The notes: generated by a model from the letters alone, not told the origin. Positions 33,848 to 43,018 are shown, counted from the first letter of the stretch. The stretch is DNA of 64,000 nt from Rhodococcoides fascians A25f (GCF_000760935.2 NZ_CP049744.1:4185501-4249500), one strand, 5' to 3'. A program made the numbers and translations.

Positions 33848-35056
33848 ATGGCCCACACCCGAGGAGCGCTCGAGGACATCCGCGTCCTCGAACTAGGAAA
33901 TTTCATCGCCGCCCCCACAGCTGGCCGAATCCTCGCGGACTTCGGCGCGGACGTGATCAAGGTCGAACGCCCCCGAACTGGAGACGAGCTCCGTAACTGG
34001 CGATTACGAGCTGGTGATACATCCCTACTCTTTCGCAGCGTCGCTCGCAGCAAACGGTCCTTGACCCTCGATCTCCGCACCGACGAAGGACGCGAGATCG
34101 CACTGAAATTGATCGCACGTACTGACATCGTCCTCGAGAATTTTCGTCCCGGGACTCTTGAGAAGTGGGGACTCGGTGAAGATGCGCTACGCGAGGTCAA
34201 TCCCGACCTTGTGTTCGTGCGCGTTTCGGGCTTCGGACAGACAGGGCCCAACAGCCACCTCGCGGGTTTCGGCGCGGTCGCCGAGGCTTACGGTGGCCTA
34301 CGCCACCTCACCGGCGAACCCGGACAAACCCCGGTTAGAACTGGAGTGAGTCTTGCCGATTTCGTAGCTGGGCTGTACGCCGTTGTCGGAGCACTGATCG
34401 GAATAATTGGCAAGCGTAGCGGTCGCGGCGGAGAAACAGTCGATGTCGCTCTCTACGAAGCGATCTACTCCATGCTCGAGTCCACCCTTCCCGACTATTC
34501 TGCCTTCGGGACCATTCGGGGCGCACTGGGCAGCAAGATGCCCGGCGTATGCCCCTCCGGCACGTATCTGTGCTCGGACGGAAAATACATTGTCATCGCC
34601 GGCAACGGCGACGCGATCTACGGCCGATTCATGAACGTCGTCGGACGACCGGACCTCGGTACCGACATTGCTCTACAGACCAACGCCGGACGCGTGGAAC
34701 GCGAAACCGAGATCGACGCAGCCATCTCGGACTGGGCTGTGTCACTCGACAGCAAAGCTGCATTGCAGTTGCTCGCCGACGCGTTCGTGCCGAGTGGACC
34801 GATCAACACCATCGAAGATCTCGCCGACGATCCGCATCTTGAAGCACGTGGAATGAACGAGCGCCACTCGATCCGGATCGACGCGGATACCGAACAGGAG
34901 GTGCTTTTTCCTGGAATCGTCCCACGGCTGTCCGCAGCTCCCGGCCGGACCCGATGGATGGGACCGGACCTCGGATCGCATACCAAAGACGTCCTTACCG
35001 AGATCGGTTACGACACAGACCACATCGAAGCCTTCGACACCAAGGGAGTCATCTGA
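33848..35056 (+). CDS. Class III (CaiB/BaiF) CoA-transferase
   Basis: This 402-residue family III CoA-transferase has IRVLELGNFIAAPTAGRILADFG, DVIKVERPRTGDELR, the long conserved middle (LVFVRVSGFGQTGPNSHLAG) and GGLRHLTGEPGQTPVRTGVS. The catalytic Asp lies in the region after LDLRTDEGREIALKLIARTDIV. It activates a carboxylic acid with CoA from a donor such as succinyl-CoA. Only 2 bp separate it from the lyase gene, and the HMG-CoA-lyase-like product probably cleaves the thioester it makes; 3-hydroxy-3-methylglutarate or citramalate are fitting substrates. AAGGAG precedes the ATG. Confidence 0.9.
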   Translation: MAHTRGALEDIRVLELGNFIAAPTAGRILADFGADVIKVERPRTGDELRNWRLRAGDTSLLFRSVARSKRSLTLDLRTDEGREIALKLIARTDIVLENFRPGTLEKWGLGEDALREVNPDLVFVRVSGFGQTGPNSHLAGFGAVAEAYGGLRHLTGEPGQTPVRTGVSLADFVAGLYAVVGALIGIIGKRSGRGGETVDVALYEAIYSMLESTLPDYSAFGTIRGALGSKMPGVCPSGTYLCSDGKYIVIAGNGDAIYGRFMNVVGRPDLGTDIALQTNAGRVERETEIDAAISDWAVSLDSKAALQLLADAFVPSGPINTIEDLADDPHLEARGMNERHSIRIDADTEQEVLFPGIVPRLSAAPGRTRWMGPDLGSHTKDVLTEIGYDTDHIEAFDTKGVI

Positions 35057-35058
35057 GC

Positions 35059-35970
35059 ATGAGCGACAGAGTATTCATCACCGACGTCACACTCCGCGAC
35101 GGGCTGCAAATCGAACCCACAATCGTCCCGACAGCAGACAAGATCGCATTCGGAAAAGCACTTATCGCGGCAGGGTTCGAAGAACTCGAAGTCGGCTCCT
35201 GGGTCAACCCCAAGGCCGTACCGACGATGGCTGACACTGCAGAGGTCGTAGCGGGCCTCGCGGACACGCCGGCGACGTTCCATACCTTGCTCATGAACGA
35301 GAGAGGCGCGGAAAACGCGGTGCGGGCCGGCGCCCGCAATGTTCGGCTGGTCGTGTCGGCCACCGATGGACACAGTAAATCGAATGCCGGCGTACCCACC
35401 GACGAGGCACTCGAACGTATTCGGCGCGCAGCTGAGATTCTCACCGAGGCCGGCATCCGCATCGAGGGTGCGATCGCAACCGCGTTCGTATGCCCATTCG
35501 ACGGCGACACCCCGGTCGAGCGCACAGCCCGCGTCGCACAGACCTACATCGATCTGGGTGCCGAAACCGTCATCATCTCCGACACTATCGGTGCTGCGTC
35601 CCCGGGAGACGTACGCCGCGTCGTCGCAGAACTCGCCACTCGCCTACCCGTCGAGCGCATCGCTCTGCACCTGCACGACACCTACGGCATGGCGTCCGCG
35701 AGCGCTTGGGCGGGCTTCGCACTCGGCATCCGACGCTTCGACGGCGCACTCGGAGGACTCGGTGGGTGCCCCTTCGCACCCGGCGCTACCGGAAATATCG
35801 CCAGCGATGATCTGATTCACATGTTTCACCGTGAAGGCATCGACACCGGCGTCGACGTCGACGCCCTGCCCGCACTCCGTGACCGGCTCTCCGGTCTGGT
35901 TGGACATCCGTTGGCGTCCTCGCTGGCACGAATCCCGGCCACCCCTTCACGCCTACGTCGCGTCGCCTGA
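35059..35970 (+). CDS. Hydroxymethylglutaryl-CoA lyase-like enzyme
   Basis: This 303-residue DRE-TIM metallolyase carries ITDVTLRDGLQIEPT (metal Asp and Arg), ALHLHDTYGMASA (metal histidines) and GGLGGCPFAPGATGN with catalytic Cys237, the HMG-CoA lyase signature. It cleaves a 3-hydroxy-3-methyl acyl-CoA of the HMG-CoA type to acetoacetate and acetyl-CoA; relatives act on citramalyl-CoA or other branched thioesters. It is co-transcribed with the CoA-transferase. A strong hairpin closes the unit 19 bp after its stop. Confidence 0.9.
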   Translation: MSDRVFITDVTLRDGLQIEPTIVPTADKIAFGKALIAAGFEELEVGSWVNPKAVPTMADTAEVVAGLADTPATFHTLLMNERGAENAVRAGARNVRLVVSATDGHSKSNAGVPTDEALERIRRAAEILTEAGIRIEGAIATAFVCPFDGDTPVERTARVAQTYIDLGAETVIISDTIGAASPGDVRRVVAELATRLPVERIALHLHDTYGMASASAWAGFALGIRRFDGALGGLGGCPFAPGATGNIASDDLIHMFHREGIDTGVDVDALPALRDRLSGLVGHPLASSLARIPATPSRLRRVA

Positions 35971-35988
35971 GCACAACGTCCGAACACC

Positions 35989-36033
35989 GAGGTCTGGGAC
36001 AGGGATGAGTACAGACTCCGTGTCCCAGACCTC
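35989..36033 (+). terminator. Terminator after the CoA-transferase/lyase unit
   Basis: A perfect 13-bp stem, GAGGTCTGGGACA (35989-36001) with TGTCCCAGACCTC (36021-36033), and a 19-nt loop. Confidence 0.82.
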
Positions 36034-36134
36034 GTCTACCTCCGGATCTCGTCCAACGACACTGCGCGACGTCATCGGTCCCACCGCGCGAGCCTCGCCT
36101 GTAGAGAAGGAATCAGCTGTCAGATGGCCTCGAC

Positions 36135-36419
36135 CGTCGCCTTACAGGACCGCAACGGAACGATCCCGTACTGATCCACGGCACCGACATCCTCACCGAG
36201 CAAGAGTAGATCCGCGGTTCAATCGATATCGGAGTTGCGAAGGTCAACGTCGACGCAGAACTACGGCGCGCAGCTTTGGCCGCGTCGCTCCACTTCACAG
36301 CAGACTCGGACGATGCCTCGGACGCGGTGGAGACGTGGGGCGCAGCGCGGCGGGCGATACAGCACACGGTTGTGACCTCGATCGAACTCTTCGACACTTC
36401 GGTCTCGATCAACGCGTAA
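36135..36419 (+). pseudogene. Class II ketose-bisphosphate aldolase, C-terminal remnant
   Basis: After an in-frame TAG at 36207 the plus strand reads IRGSIDIGVAKVNVDAELRR, the KVN-x-(D/N)TELR hallmark of GatY/KbaY/FbaA-type aldolases, and runs through RAIQHTVVTSIELFD to a natural stop at 36419. Before the TAG, VLIHGTDILTEQE corresponds to the usual LVLHGGSGL segment. The N-terminal two thirds are absent. Such aldolases are frequent partners of DUF1537 kinases, so this may be the lost last step of the pathway encoded at 25.5-29.4 kb. Confidence 0.72.
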
Positions 36420-36532
36420 CACTGCGCCAACGATCGCCGCGTCCTCGATCCAAGAGAGCCACACGGGCGGTGAAATCACCTGTTGACATGTCGATGCCAC
36501 TTGTTGGCATTGAGTTCTCGTAAGGTGAAAAG

Positions 36533-37180
36533 ATGAATGCGACGCACAAGTCCGAACCGACCAAAACCGGAGTCGGCGTCCTCGACAAAAGCGTTGCCAT
36601 GATGGACCTCGTCGAACGACATCCGATGACACTTCCGGAAATTACCGATTCGCTCGATGTCAACATCTCCACCGCATACCGCCTGGCTACTGCCTTGTGC
36701 CGCCATGGCTTCATGCGACGCGACGACGACGGTCGCTACTTTCTCGGCCACCGCTTCAGTCAGGCCGTGCTCACCGAGACAGCCGGCCCCGCGCTGCGAC
36801 AGCTCAGAGATACGACAGGTGAATCGACCCAGCTCTGGGTCAAACGCGGAGCATACAGACTGTGTGTGCTGAGTTTCGAGTCCAACGATGCGCTACGTGT
36901 AGTCCTCGAAGTCGGCAGCCTCATCCCCCTCCAGGAGGGATCGGCTGCACTGATACTCACCGGCCGCTACGACACCGAACTCGGCTACGCAGCAACCGAA
37001 GGCACCCGCGTACCCGGAATTGGGTCCGTTAGCGCACCCGTGTTGGCGGGCGATCAACTCGTCGCTGCGGTTTGCCTGACCGGACCACTTCCACGCATAA
37101 CACCCGACCCCGGATCGAAATTCGGCAACCTCGTCGCCGAATGCGGCGCACGAATCGGCTCGACCCTGCCCGCCACCTGA
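36533..37180 (+). CDS. IclR family transcriptional regulator
   Basis: This 215-residue protein has an IclR winged helix (GVLDKSVAMMDLVERHPMTL, ITDSLDVNISTAYRLATALC) and a short effector domain with the Gly-rich LQEGSAALILTG and GSVSAPVLAGDQLVAAVCLTG motifs. It is about 40 residues shorter than typical IclR proteins, mainly in the effector domain. AAGGTG precedes the ATG. It is the only intact regulator between 25.5 and 38 kb, which makes it the leading candidate for the 11-10-11 operators, though it stands 0.5 kb after that group. Confidence 0.87.
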   Translation: MNATHKSEPTKTGVGVLDKSVAMMDLVERHPMTLPEITDSLDVNISTAYRLATALCRHGFMRRDDDGRYFLGHRFSQAVLTETAGPALRQLRDTTGESTQLWVKRGAYRLCVLSFESNDALRVVLEVGSLIPLQEGSAALILTGRYDTELGYAATEGTRVPGIGSVSAPVLAGDQLVAAVCLTGPLPRITPDPGSKFGNLVAECGARIGSTLPAT

Positions 37181-37452
37181 CTTGCAGATCGAACAACCCA
37201 GCAAGTGCGGCACTCGCCGCGCGTCGATTGGCTGCGATGTCCGCCGAGTGCGTGGAGACGACGGAGGACCGAGTCACCCTCCCCAACGCCGTGAGCGCGC
37301 CGGCACCCGACCGCACAGTGAAAGATAGTCGCAGCAACCGAGTCCGAGACGGAGATCGGTTCAGTACTGTCCTCCCAGGGCTGCCGAAACGTTCGACCGC
37401 GCAGGGGTGCAGATCATGGGGCACCCGTGTGAGTCTGTGTCGCCGAATCGGG

Positions 37453-37870
37453 TTAGAACTTCGTGAAGTCCTCCGGAGGTGTGGTGATGCTCCAATACCC
37501 GAACACCCCCGGACCAGTGTTCTCGATACATGAGATGCACCAGCAGCGTGTTCGTACCAGCTGCCCGGCTGAGATCACCCGAACCTCGTTATCGTCCAAC
37601 AACATTGTCGCTGTGCCCTCTTCGACCAACCACACCTGCTCGGATACCTCGTGCACGTGCGACTCGGAGACAGCCCCCGATTGAAGGGCCACCCTCAGAT
37701 CGTCATCTGCGCATCCGGCGCATTCGCCGTCCACAAGATCTGAGCAGAATCCTCGCCCGGATTACGCAAGACCGTTGCGTCCGCGATCGACAAAACAGAC
37801 ACGACCGGTGGCGACTCGTCGAGAGCCTCCGGCGTCTCGCGTACCGCCGGCGCGGATACATTCGCAGCAG
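37453..37870 (-). pseudogene. Cupin-domain protein with frameshifts
   Basis: The minus strand reads LRNPGEDSAQILWTANAPDA and then, in another frame, SGAVSESHVHEVSEQVWLVE with EGTATMLLDDNEVRVISAGQ, a complete first cupin motif (HVH and the distal Glu). The second motif is damaged (RCWCISCIENTGPG where PxxxxHxIxNTG is expected), followed by an intact end GYWSITTPPEDFTKF. At least one frameshift near 37690 and another near 37545 inactivate it. Small cupins of this kind occur with ring-cleavage and FAH genes. Confidence 0.75.
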
Positions 37871-38237
37871 GCCCTGAATTCAAACCCTGGGACACCAGCA
37901 GAACGGTCGCCGTTGCCATTGTTGTCAGCGCAGCCCCTTCCGAATTCGATCATCACAGTTCGCGCCACTCCTCGATACCTCGAATCCTCGATCACATCGG
38001 CCCTCATGCCGGATGCAATCCCATCGATCACAGCTTGGCTTCGAATATTGAATAATAACTGCAAATAATGAACACCTTCGTGAAAGGCGGAGGCCTGCTC
38101 GAAGCGACGCTCTCCGACATGAGGGTCGTCGATGTCCGAGCGAGTTCCCGGTGCCGGGGCGATCCGTTGACCACATGACGAACGGTTCACATTCGAGCGA
38201 ACGGTCCCGGTAACGGACGGTCGAGAGCGGCAAACCG
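37871..38237. other. Intergenic stretch without clear content
   Basis: About 370 bp of short open frames without family motifs between the cupin and FAH remnants. Confidence 0.5.
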
Positions 38238-38360
38238 CTGGACGATATGCCCGAAACCCACCCGTGGCTCCCGAAGCCCGGAGATACCGTCGGAGTGGAG
38301 GTCAAGCGTCTCGGCATCGTGCGTAATCCGATCGTGGACAACAACGGTCGCCGTCCACTA
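38238..38360 (+). pseudogene. FAH-family hydrolase, C-terminal fragment
   Basis: The frame starting LDDMPETHPWLPKPGDTVGV and continuing EVKRLGIVRNPIVDNNG matches the last beta-strands of fumarylacetoacetate-hydrolase-fold enzymes (GDVVEVEVEGLGxLRNxVV). The catalytic domain is missing. With the cupin remnant it suggests that a gentisate-like or homoprotocatechuate-like ring-cleavage cluster once stood here. Confidence 0.65.
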
Positions 38361-38392
38361 GACAGGCGTACAGGGCCCGCTGCTCCCTGCCA

Positions 38393-39604
38393 GTGGGTAC
38401 TGTCGGGTCTGTGAATTTCGTTGATACCGTCCGCGACTGGACCGAAAGCGGTGTCATGGCGCTAACTGGGCACGCCGACGGTCCTCCCGTGCTGCCTCCA
38501 GGCAATGCGGCCTCGGTTGCGCGTTCGCTCTCGATTCTTCTCGCAGCAGCAACTGTCCTTACCGAGCACCCCGTCACCGTCGACGGTGCCGCTTTACTCG
38601 CGGAACGGGCGGCCTTCACCGGTCGAAGTCGAAACGGCACCGTCTCGGTCGGCGGATCGGCGAGATTGTTGCGTACCCGCGATAGCTGGGGCGTGATCTC
38701 CTGCGCCCGTCCGGATGACGTGCATCTGCTCGGAGCCTTGGTCGGCGAGGAGCTTTCGGATCACAACGTGTGGCCCAAGGTCGCGAGATGGCTCGAATCC
38801 ACACCAGACGACGAGGTGACCGCACGCATCTCCATGCTCGGCATCGCAGGCGGCGTGGTTCGTGAACCCGACGAGGCAGTGTGTACTAATTCGTTTTCGC
38901 ACAACCGTTTTCGGTCGGTCGAGGGCGCACTCGTCGTCGACTTCAGCGCCCTCTGGGCCGGACCGTTGTGCGCCCACCTCCTCGGACTGGCGGGGGCACG
39001 AATCGTCAAGGTCGAAACCCCGCAGCGACCGGACGGTGCCAGGCGCGGTAACGCCGAGTTCTATCGCCTGCTGCACGGTGGCCACGAGTCGGTCGCCCTC
39101 GATCCTTCGATACGCAGCCAGCGCGACGCACTCGCACAGCTGGTGGCCAGAGCGGACATCGTCATCGAGTCGTCCCGCCCGCGCGCGCTCATCGGATTCG
39201 GACTCGATCCCGAACGCTTCGCACAGAATGGCGGCGTGTGGGTCTCCATCACCGCCGCGGGCCGCTCGTCCGACCGAATAGGTTTCGGTGACGACATCGC
39301 CGCGACGAGCGGTCTGGTGGCCTGGGACGTCCACGGCACACCACTCTTCGTGGGTGACGCCATAGCCGATCCATTGACTGGATTGGCCTCCGCTGCAGCC
39401 GTTCTCACTAGCCGCACCGACTGCGGGCAGCTGATCGACATGTCGATGTCCTCTGTCGTCGGCTCGACTGTGTCCACCGCGACCGCCCCAGCGCAGCACT
39501 CCGGAGCACACCCCCCACAGTGCCGCACACGTCCTGGCCGTGCACCCCTGTCGGGCGAGACGACAGCAGCCACACTTCATAGCTTGGGTATCGAGGTGCC
39601 ATGA
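38393..39604 (+). CDS. CoA-transferase family III protein with degenerate N-terminal half
   Basis: This 403-residue protein has a CaiB/BaiF-like core in its second half: VVDFSALWAGPLCAHLLGLA, GARIVKVETPQRPDGAR, ARADIVIESSRPRALIGFGL and GVWVSITAAGRSS. The first about 175 residues look like a diverged half-domain (ALTGHADGPPVLPPGNAASV). No catalytic Asp can be placed with confidence. The GTG at 38393 is a provisional start; a second GTG lies at 38411. Its stop overlaps the amidohydrolase start (ATGA), implying coupling. Confidence 0.75.
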   Translation: MGTVGSVNFVDTVRDWTESGVMALTGHADGPPVLPPGNAASVARSLSILLAAATVLTEHPVTVDGAALLAERAAFTGRSRNGTVSVGGSARLLRTRDSWGVISCARPDDVHLLGALVGEELSDHNVWPKVARWLESTPDDEVTARISMLGIAGGVVREPDEAVCTNSFSHNRFRSVEGALVVDFSALWAGPLCAHLLGLAGARIVKVETPQRPDGARRGNAEFYRLLHGGHESVALDPSIRSQRDALAQLVARADIVIESSRPRALIGFGLDPERFAQNGGVWVSITAAGRSSDRIGFGDDIAATSGLVAWDVHGTPLFVGDAIADPLTGLASAAAVLTSRTDCGQLIDMSMSSVVGSTVSTATAPAQHSGAHPPQCRTRPGRAPLSGETTAATLHSLGIEVP

Positions 39605-41007
39605 CCATCAGGGTGATTCAGGACGTCGAGGTGAACGGCATCCGGGGGATGGACATCCGAATCGAACACGGAGTCATCGACAGCATCGGCCGAGGGCTGA
39701 GTACGACGGGCGCGGACGTGGTGGACGGTCACGACAAGTCGGTCATTCCTGGCCTGACCGATCACCATCTTCACCTGCACGCACTAGCTGCGGCATCGTT
39801 GTCGGTGCGGTGTGGTCCCACAGCGATCGGGGGTGCTGCAGACCTCGCTCGGGCGTTGGCCTCGTCGCCCGGAGACCAAGCCGGTTGGGTCCGAGGTGTT
39901 GGATACGACGAGCGAACAGCGGGTCTGCTCGACGCGACGAGGCTGGACGAGTTGCATTCGGACCGACCGGTAAGGATCCAACACCGTAGCGGCGCACTGT
40001 GGATGCTCAATTCGCTGGCGGTCACGGCCTCGAGGCTGGCAGACGCCGATCACCCTGGAATAGAACGCTCCGTGCACGGCTTGCCCACCGGTCGCGTGTG
40101 GCGCGCGGATACATGGCTGCGCACACGCCTTCCCGAACTACCCCCACCGAGCCTGAACGAGGTAGGGCACACATTGGCCCGGTTCGGAGTCACCTCGGTC
40201 ACCGACGCGACCCCCGACATGCCACGCGAGTCTCGAACTGCCATCGAGCAGGCCATGGCGGAAGGGCACCTCCCGCAGCGTGTGCACCTCATGGGCTTTC
40301 CGCTGGTTTCCGACCCACTCGAATCCTCGGACACCGGCGGGCGGCTGACGTGCGGGCCGTACAAGATCGTTGTCGCCGATTCTGCACTGCCCGATATCGA
40401 TTCGCTGACACGGGTGATCCGAAAAGCTCATTGCCTCGAACGGGCGGTCGCTGTCCACTGTGTGAGTATCGAATCCCTTGTGCTGGTACTTCACGCATTC
40501 GACGAAATCGGTTCGCTGGACGGAGACCGCATCGAGCATGCATCGGTGGTTCCGCTCCAGTTGGTCGATCGGATCCACGAGTTGGGCCTGCGGGTCGTCA
40601 CTCAGCCAGGGTTCCTCGCCGATCGAGGCGACTTGTTCCTCCGCGAAGCCGACGCGCTCGATGCAAGCAACCTGTACCGCTGCGCATCGCTGATCGGCGC
40701 TTCGATCCCCGTTGCCTTCTCGAGTGACGCTCCGTACGGTCCACTCGACCCCTGGTCGGTCATCGTGAGTGCAACCGACCGACTGAGCGAGTCCGGTGTG
40801 TCCGTCGCTGCAGACGAGCGGATCCACGCCCGCGTCGCACTCGACGCGTTTCTTTCGCCGAGCCACGATCCTGGCGGTCCGCCTCAGCGAGTCACCGTTG
40901 GCATGCAAGCGGACCTTGTCCTTCTGCATGCATCGCTCGACACCGTTCTTCGCAATCCCAGTGCAGACGCAGTGCAAGCAACCTATATCGCAGGCGATCC
41001 GGTGTGA
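39601..41007 (+). CDS. YtcJ-like metal-dependent amidohydrolase
   Basis: This 468-residue amidohydrolase (Amidohydro_3 type) shows VIPGLTDHHLHLHALAA (HxH metal pair), RAVAVHCVSIES, DGDRIEHASVVP and PVAFSSDAPYGPLDPW with the catalytic Asp, then RVTVGMQADLVLL near the end. YtcJ relatives hydrolyse cyclic amides, formamides or esters; the substrate is not evident. It is translationally coupled to the CoA-transferase gene. Its last 25 bp overlap the end of the convergent crotonase gene. Confidence 0.87.
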   Translation: MTIRVIQDVEVNGIRGMDIRIEHGVIDSIGRGLSTTGADVVDGHDKSVIPGLTDHHLHLHALAAASLSVRCGPTAIGGAADLARALASSPGDQAGWVRGVGYDERTAGLLDATRLDELHSDRPVRIQHRSGALWMLNSLAVTASRLADADHPGIERSVHGLPTGRVWRADTWLRTRLPELPPPSLNEVGHTLARFGVTSVTDATPDMPRESRTAIEQAMAEGHLPQRVHLMGFPLVSDPLESSDTGGRLTCGPYKIVVADSALPDIDSLTRVIRKAHCLERAVAVHCVSIESLVLVLHAFDEIGSLDGDRIEHASVVPLQLVDRIHELGLRVVTQPGFLADRGDLFLREADALDASNLYRCASLIGASIPVAFSSDAPYGPLDPWSVIVSATDRLSESGVSVAADERIHARVALDAFLSPSHDPGGPPQRVTVGMQADLVLLHASLDTVLRNPSADAVQATYIAGDPV

Positions 41008-42023
41008 ATTCGGTCCACGAGGTTCCATCGTTCGGCTGTCGCCGCATCGATCCTGTTGCCGGTCAACATCAACCAGGCAGAACGCCAGCGCCCGATACGC
41101 CGAGAGACGCTGACGGTCCCCCCGGCACCCGGGACCAATCCCATCGACACCTCGGGTAAGGCGAAGACCGCATTCGAATCGGCGACGACGAGTCCGGCGA
41201 AGGCAGCGAGTTCGAGCCCACCACCGATGACAGCACCATGCACGTGCGCGACGCAACGGGTCCCCAACCTCTCGGCCAGTCGATAGATCTGTTCTCCCGG
41301 ACGGTGTTCGGTGCGAATCAGGTGCGCAGTCGCGGGGTCCGGGGTGGAACCGAATTCCGTCAGGTCACCGCCGCTGCTGAACGACTTTCCGCGGCCGCTC
41401 AGTACCACTTCGTCGATCGTGTCGTCGACCAGCGCGAGTTGGAGAGCCTCCACCAGTTGATCGCGCATGCCCGCATCGATCGCGTTGTGCACCTCGGGCC
41501 GGTCCAGTTCGATGGTGAGTCTGTCATTGTCTCTGCTCACCTGCACTGTGGAGCACGCGCTGGACCCTCGACAGCTTCTCCTGCCGGCAAGCCAACCTCG
41601 GAATTCCGGACCGGATTGCAGGGTCGAATACGCCATCGACTCCGCAACGAGTGCGCTGTGAACGTCGAGTGTCTGGGCCATCCGTAAGAGACCGTTGCAC
41701 GTCATCGACGCCAGCGGAGCTGCCCGCACAGAATCGGCGATCTGGGCAACTTCTCGTTCGACACCGGAGACACGGACGCTCCGAAATCCCTCAGCGGGAC
41801 CGTCGTCGATCGAGAACGACAGCGATTCGCCCAGCACTTCGAGGTTTTCCGACGGGGAGCCGATTCCGATGAGAATGCGGTGCGACCTGCGAGCGCGCTG
41901 TGCTGCAGCGGATACCGTCTCGGTATCGGCCCTCTCCGTCAGATCGACGAAGGACACCACATCGTCCGGCGACACCGGATCGAGATCGGCGGCTGCCAGA
42001 CGTGCGATGGAGACTGTCCTCAT
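40983..42023 (-). CDS. Enoyl-CoA hydratase with extra N-terminal domain
   Basis: This 346-residue protein has a complete crotonase core in its C-terminal 200 residues: LDRPEVHNAIDAGMRDQL, SGRGKSFSSGGDL, HGAVIGGGLELAAFAGLVVA and LPEVSMGLVPGAGG. The first 150 residues form a second, diverged crotonase-like or helical domain ending ALVAESMAYSTLQSGPEFRG, seen in a sub-group of actinobacterial enoyl-CoA hydratases. The ATG at 42023 is chosen; a GTG at 42032 is possible. It converges on the amidohydrolase and is divergent from the SDR at 42176, with which it may share a promoter region. Confidence 0.83.
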   Translation of the reverse strand: MRTVSIARLAAADLDPVSPDDVVSFVDLTERADTETVSAAAQRARRSHRILIGIGSPSENLEVLGESLSFSIDDGPAEGFRSVRVSGVEREVAQIADSVRAAPLASMTCNGLLRMAQTLDVHSALVAESMAYSTLQSGPEFRGWLAGRRSCRGSSACSTVQVSRDNDRLTIELDRPEVHNAIDAGMRDQLVEALQLALVDDTIDEVVLSGRGKSFSSGGDLTEFGSTPDPATAHLIRTEHRPGEQIYRLAERLGTRCVAHVHGAVIGGGLELAAFAGLVVADSNAVFALPEVSMGLVPGAGGTVSVSRRIGRWRSAWLMLTGNRIDAATAERWNLVDRIHTGSPAI

Positions 42024-42175
42024 TGCGCTCACAGCCCTCTCGGTTGCCACGCCCGACTGCGCAGATCGGCATTCCCACTGAACGGTCCGATGCATAGGAG
42101 TCGCGGATTCAAAAGTCTACAGTGCGGCCAAGTACCGACGATCGGACGACCGATCGCAACGAGATGGAGATGAAT

Positions 42176-42931
42176 ATGCTTGAGGCACTGCACGACCGAC
42201 GAATTCTCGTCACCGGCGCGGCAACAGGGATCGGCGCCTCCGCCGTTCGCGTGTTGTCCGCTGCAGGCGCGCGGGTGGTGGGGACCTACCATCGGACTCC
42301 ACCGCCGATGTCGGAGTCCGATGTGACGTGGATTCGGTGCAACGTCGTCGACGAAAATTCCGTCGCGGATTGCCTCACCGAGACAGTCGATCTCCTCGGG
42401 GGCCTCGACGTTCTGGTACACGCCGCGGGTCTGTGGGAGCCAGGCGCACCCGGCGCAATCGACCAGAACAACCTCCGTACCATGATCGACGTCAATTTCG
42501 GTGCCACCGTGATCACCAATCAGGCCGCATACGCGGTGATGCGCGAGCACGGCGGCCAGATCATCAATTTCGGTTCGAGCGAAGGCGTGTCGGGTAGCCC
42601 CCTGTCGGCGACGTACGCATCGGCAAAGGCCGCCGTTCACGCGTGGACGCGATCCGCCGCGCGCACGTGGGCGAAGGACGGTGTGACGGTCAATGCGCTC
42701 GCACCTGCAGTGGCCACACCGGGTGCCGACCGACGAACTGATTTCATCGGTCCCGAAGCTGCAGCTCGATTCGAGAAACAGCTCGAGACTCTGATACCCC
42801 TGGGCGGCAAATTGGGTGAGCCCGACGAAGACCTCGGGCCGATACTGGTCTTTCTCGCCGGCACGGGCGCACATTTCATGACTGGCCAACTGATCGCGGT
42901 CAACGGAGGACTTCTCATGCTCGGTGCCTAG
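42176..42931 (+). CDS. Short-chain dehydrogenase/reductase
   Basis: This 251-residue classical SDR has the cofactor motif LVTGAATGIGASAV, the NAG-equivalent HAAGLW, a Ser (FGSS) and YASAKAAVHAW carrying the catalytic Tyr and Lys, and a closing FMTGQLIAVNGGLL. An Arg/Lys pair that would mark NADPH preference is not obvious. GGAG lies 6 nt before the ATG at 42176; two earlier in-frame ATGs (42164, 42170) overlap that site. The substrate is probably a hydroxyacyl-CoA or cyclic alcohol, given neighbouring CoA genes. Confidence 0.87.
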   Translation: MLEALHDRRILVTGAATGIGASAVRVLSAAGARVVGTYHRTPPPMSESDVTWIRCNVVDENSVADCLTETVDLLGGLDVLVHAAGLWEPGAPGAIDQNNLRTMIDVNFGATVITNQAAYAVMREHGGQIINFGSSEGVSGSPLSATYASAKAAVHAWTRSAARTWAKDGVTVNALAPAVATPGADRRTDFIGPEAAARFEKQLETLIPLGGKLGEPDEDLGPILVFLAGTGAHFMTGQLIAVNGGLLMLGA

Positions 42932-42950
42932 CCGTCGATCAGACGCGACG

Positions 42951-42994
42951 ACGAACTGCGGCCCCTGGATGAATAGCCAGGAGCCGCAGTTCGT
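42951..42994. terminator. Bidirectional terminator between SDR and membrane protein
   Basis: ACGAACTGCGGC (42951-42962) pairs with GCCGCAGTTCGT (42983-42994), with an inner CCTGG/CCAGG pair. It serves the two convergent genes. Confidence 0.8.
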
Positions 42995-43018
42995 TGTGCA
43001 GGAAGATCAAATTCCGAT

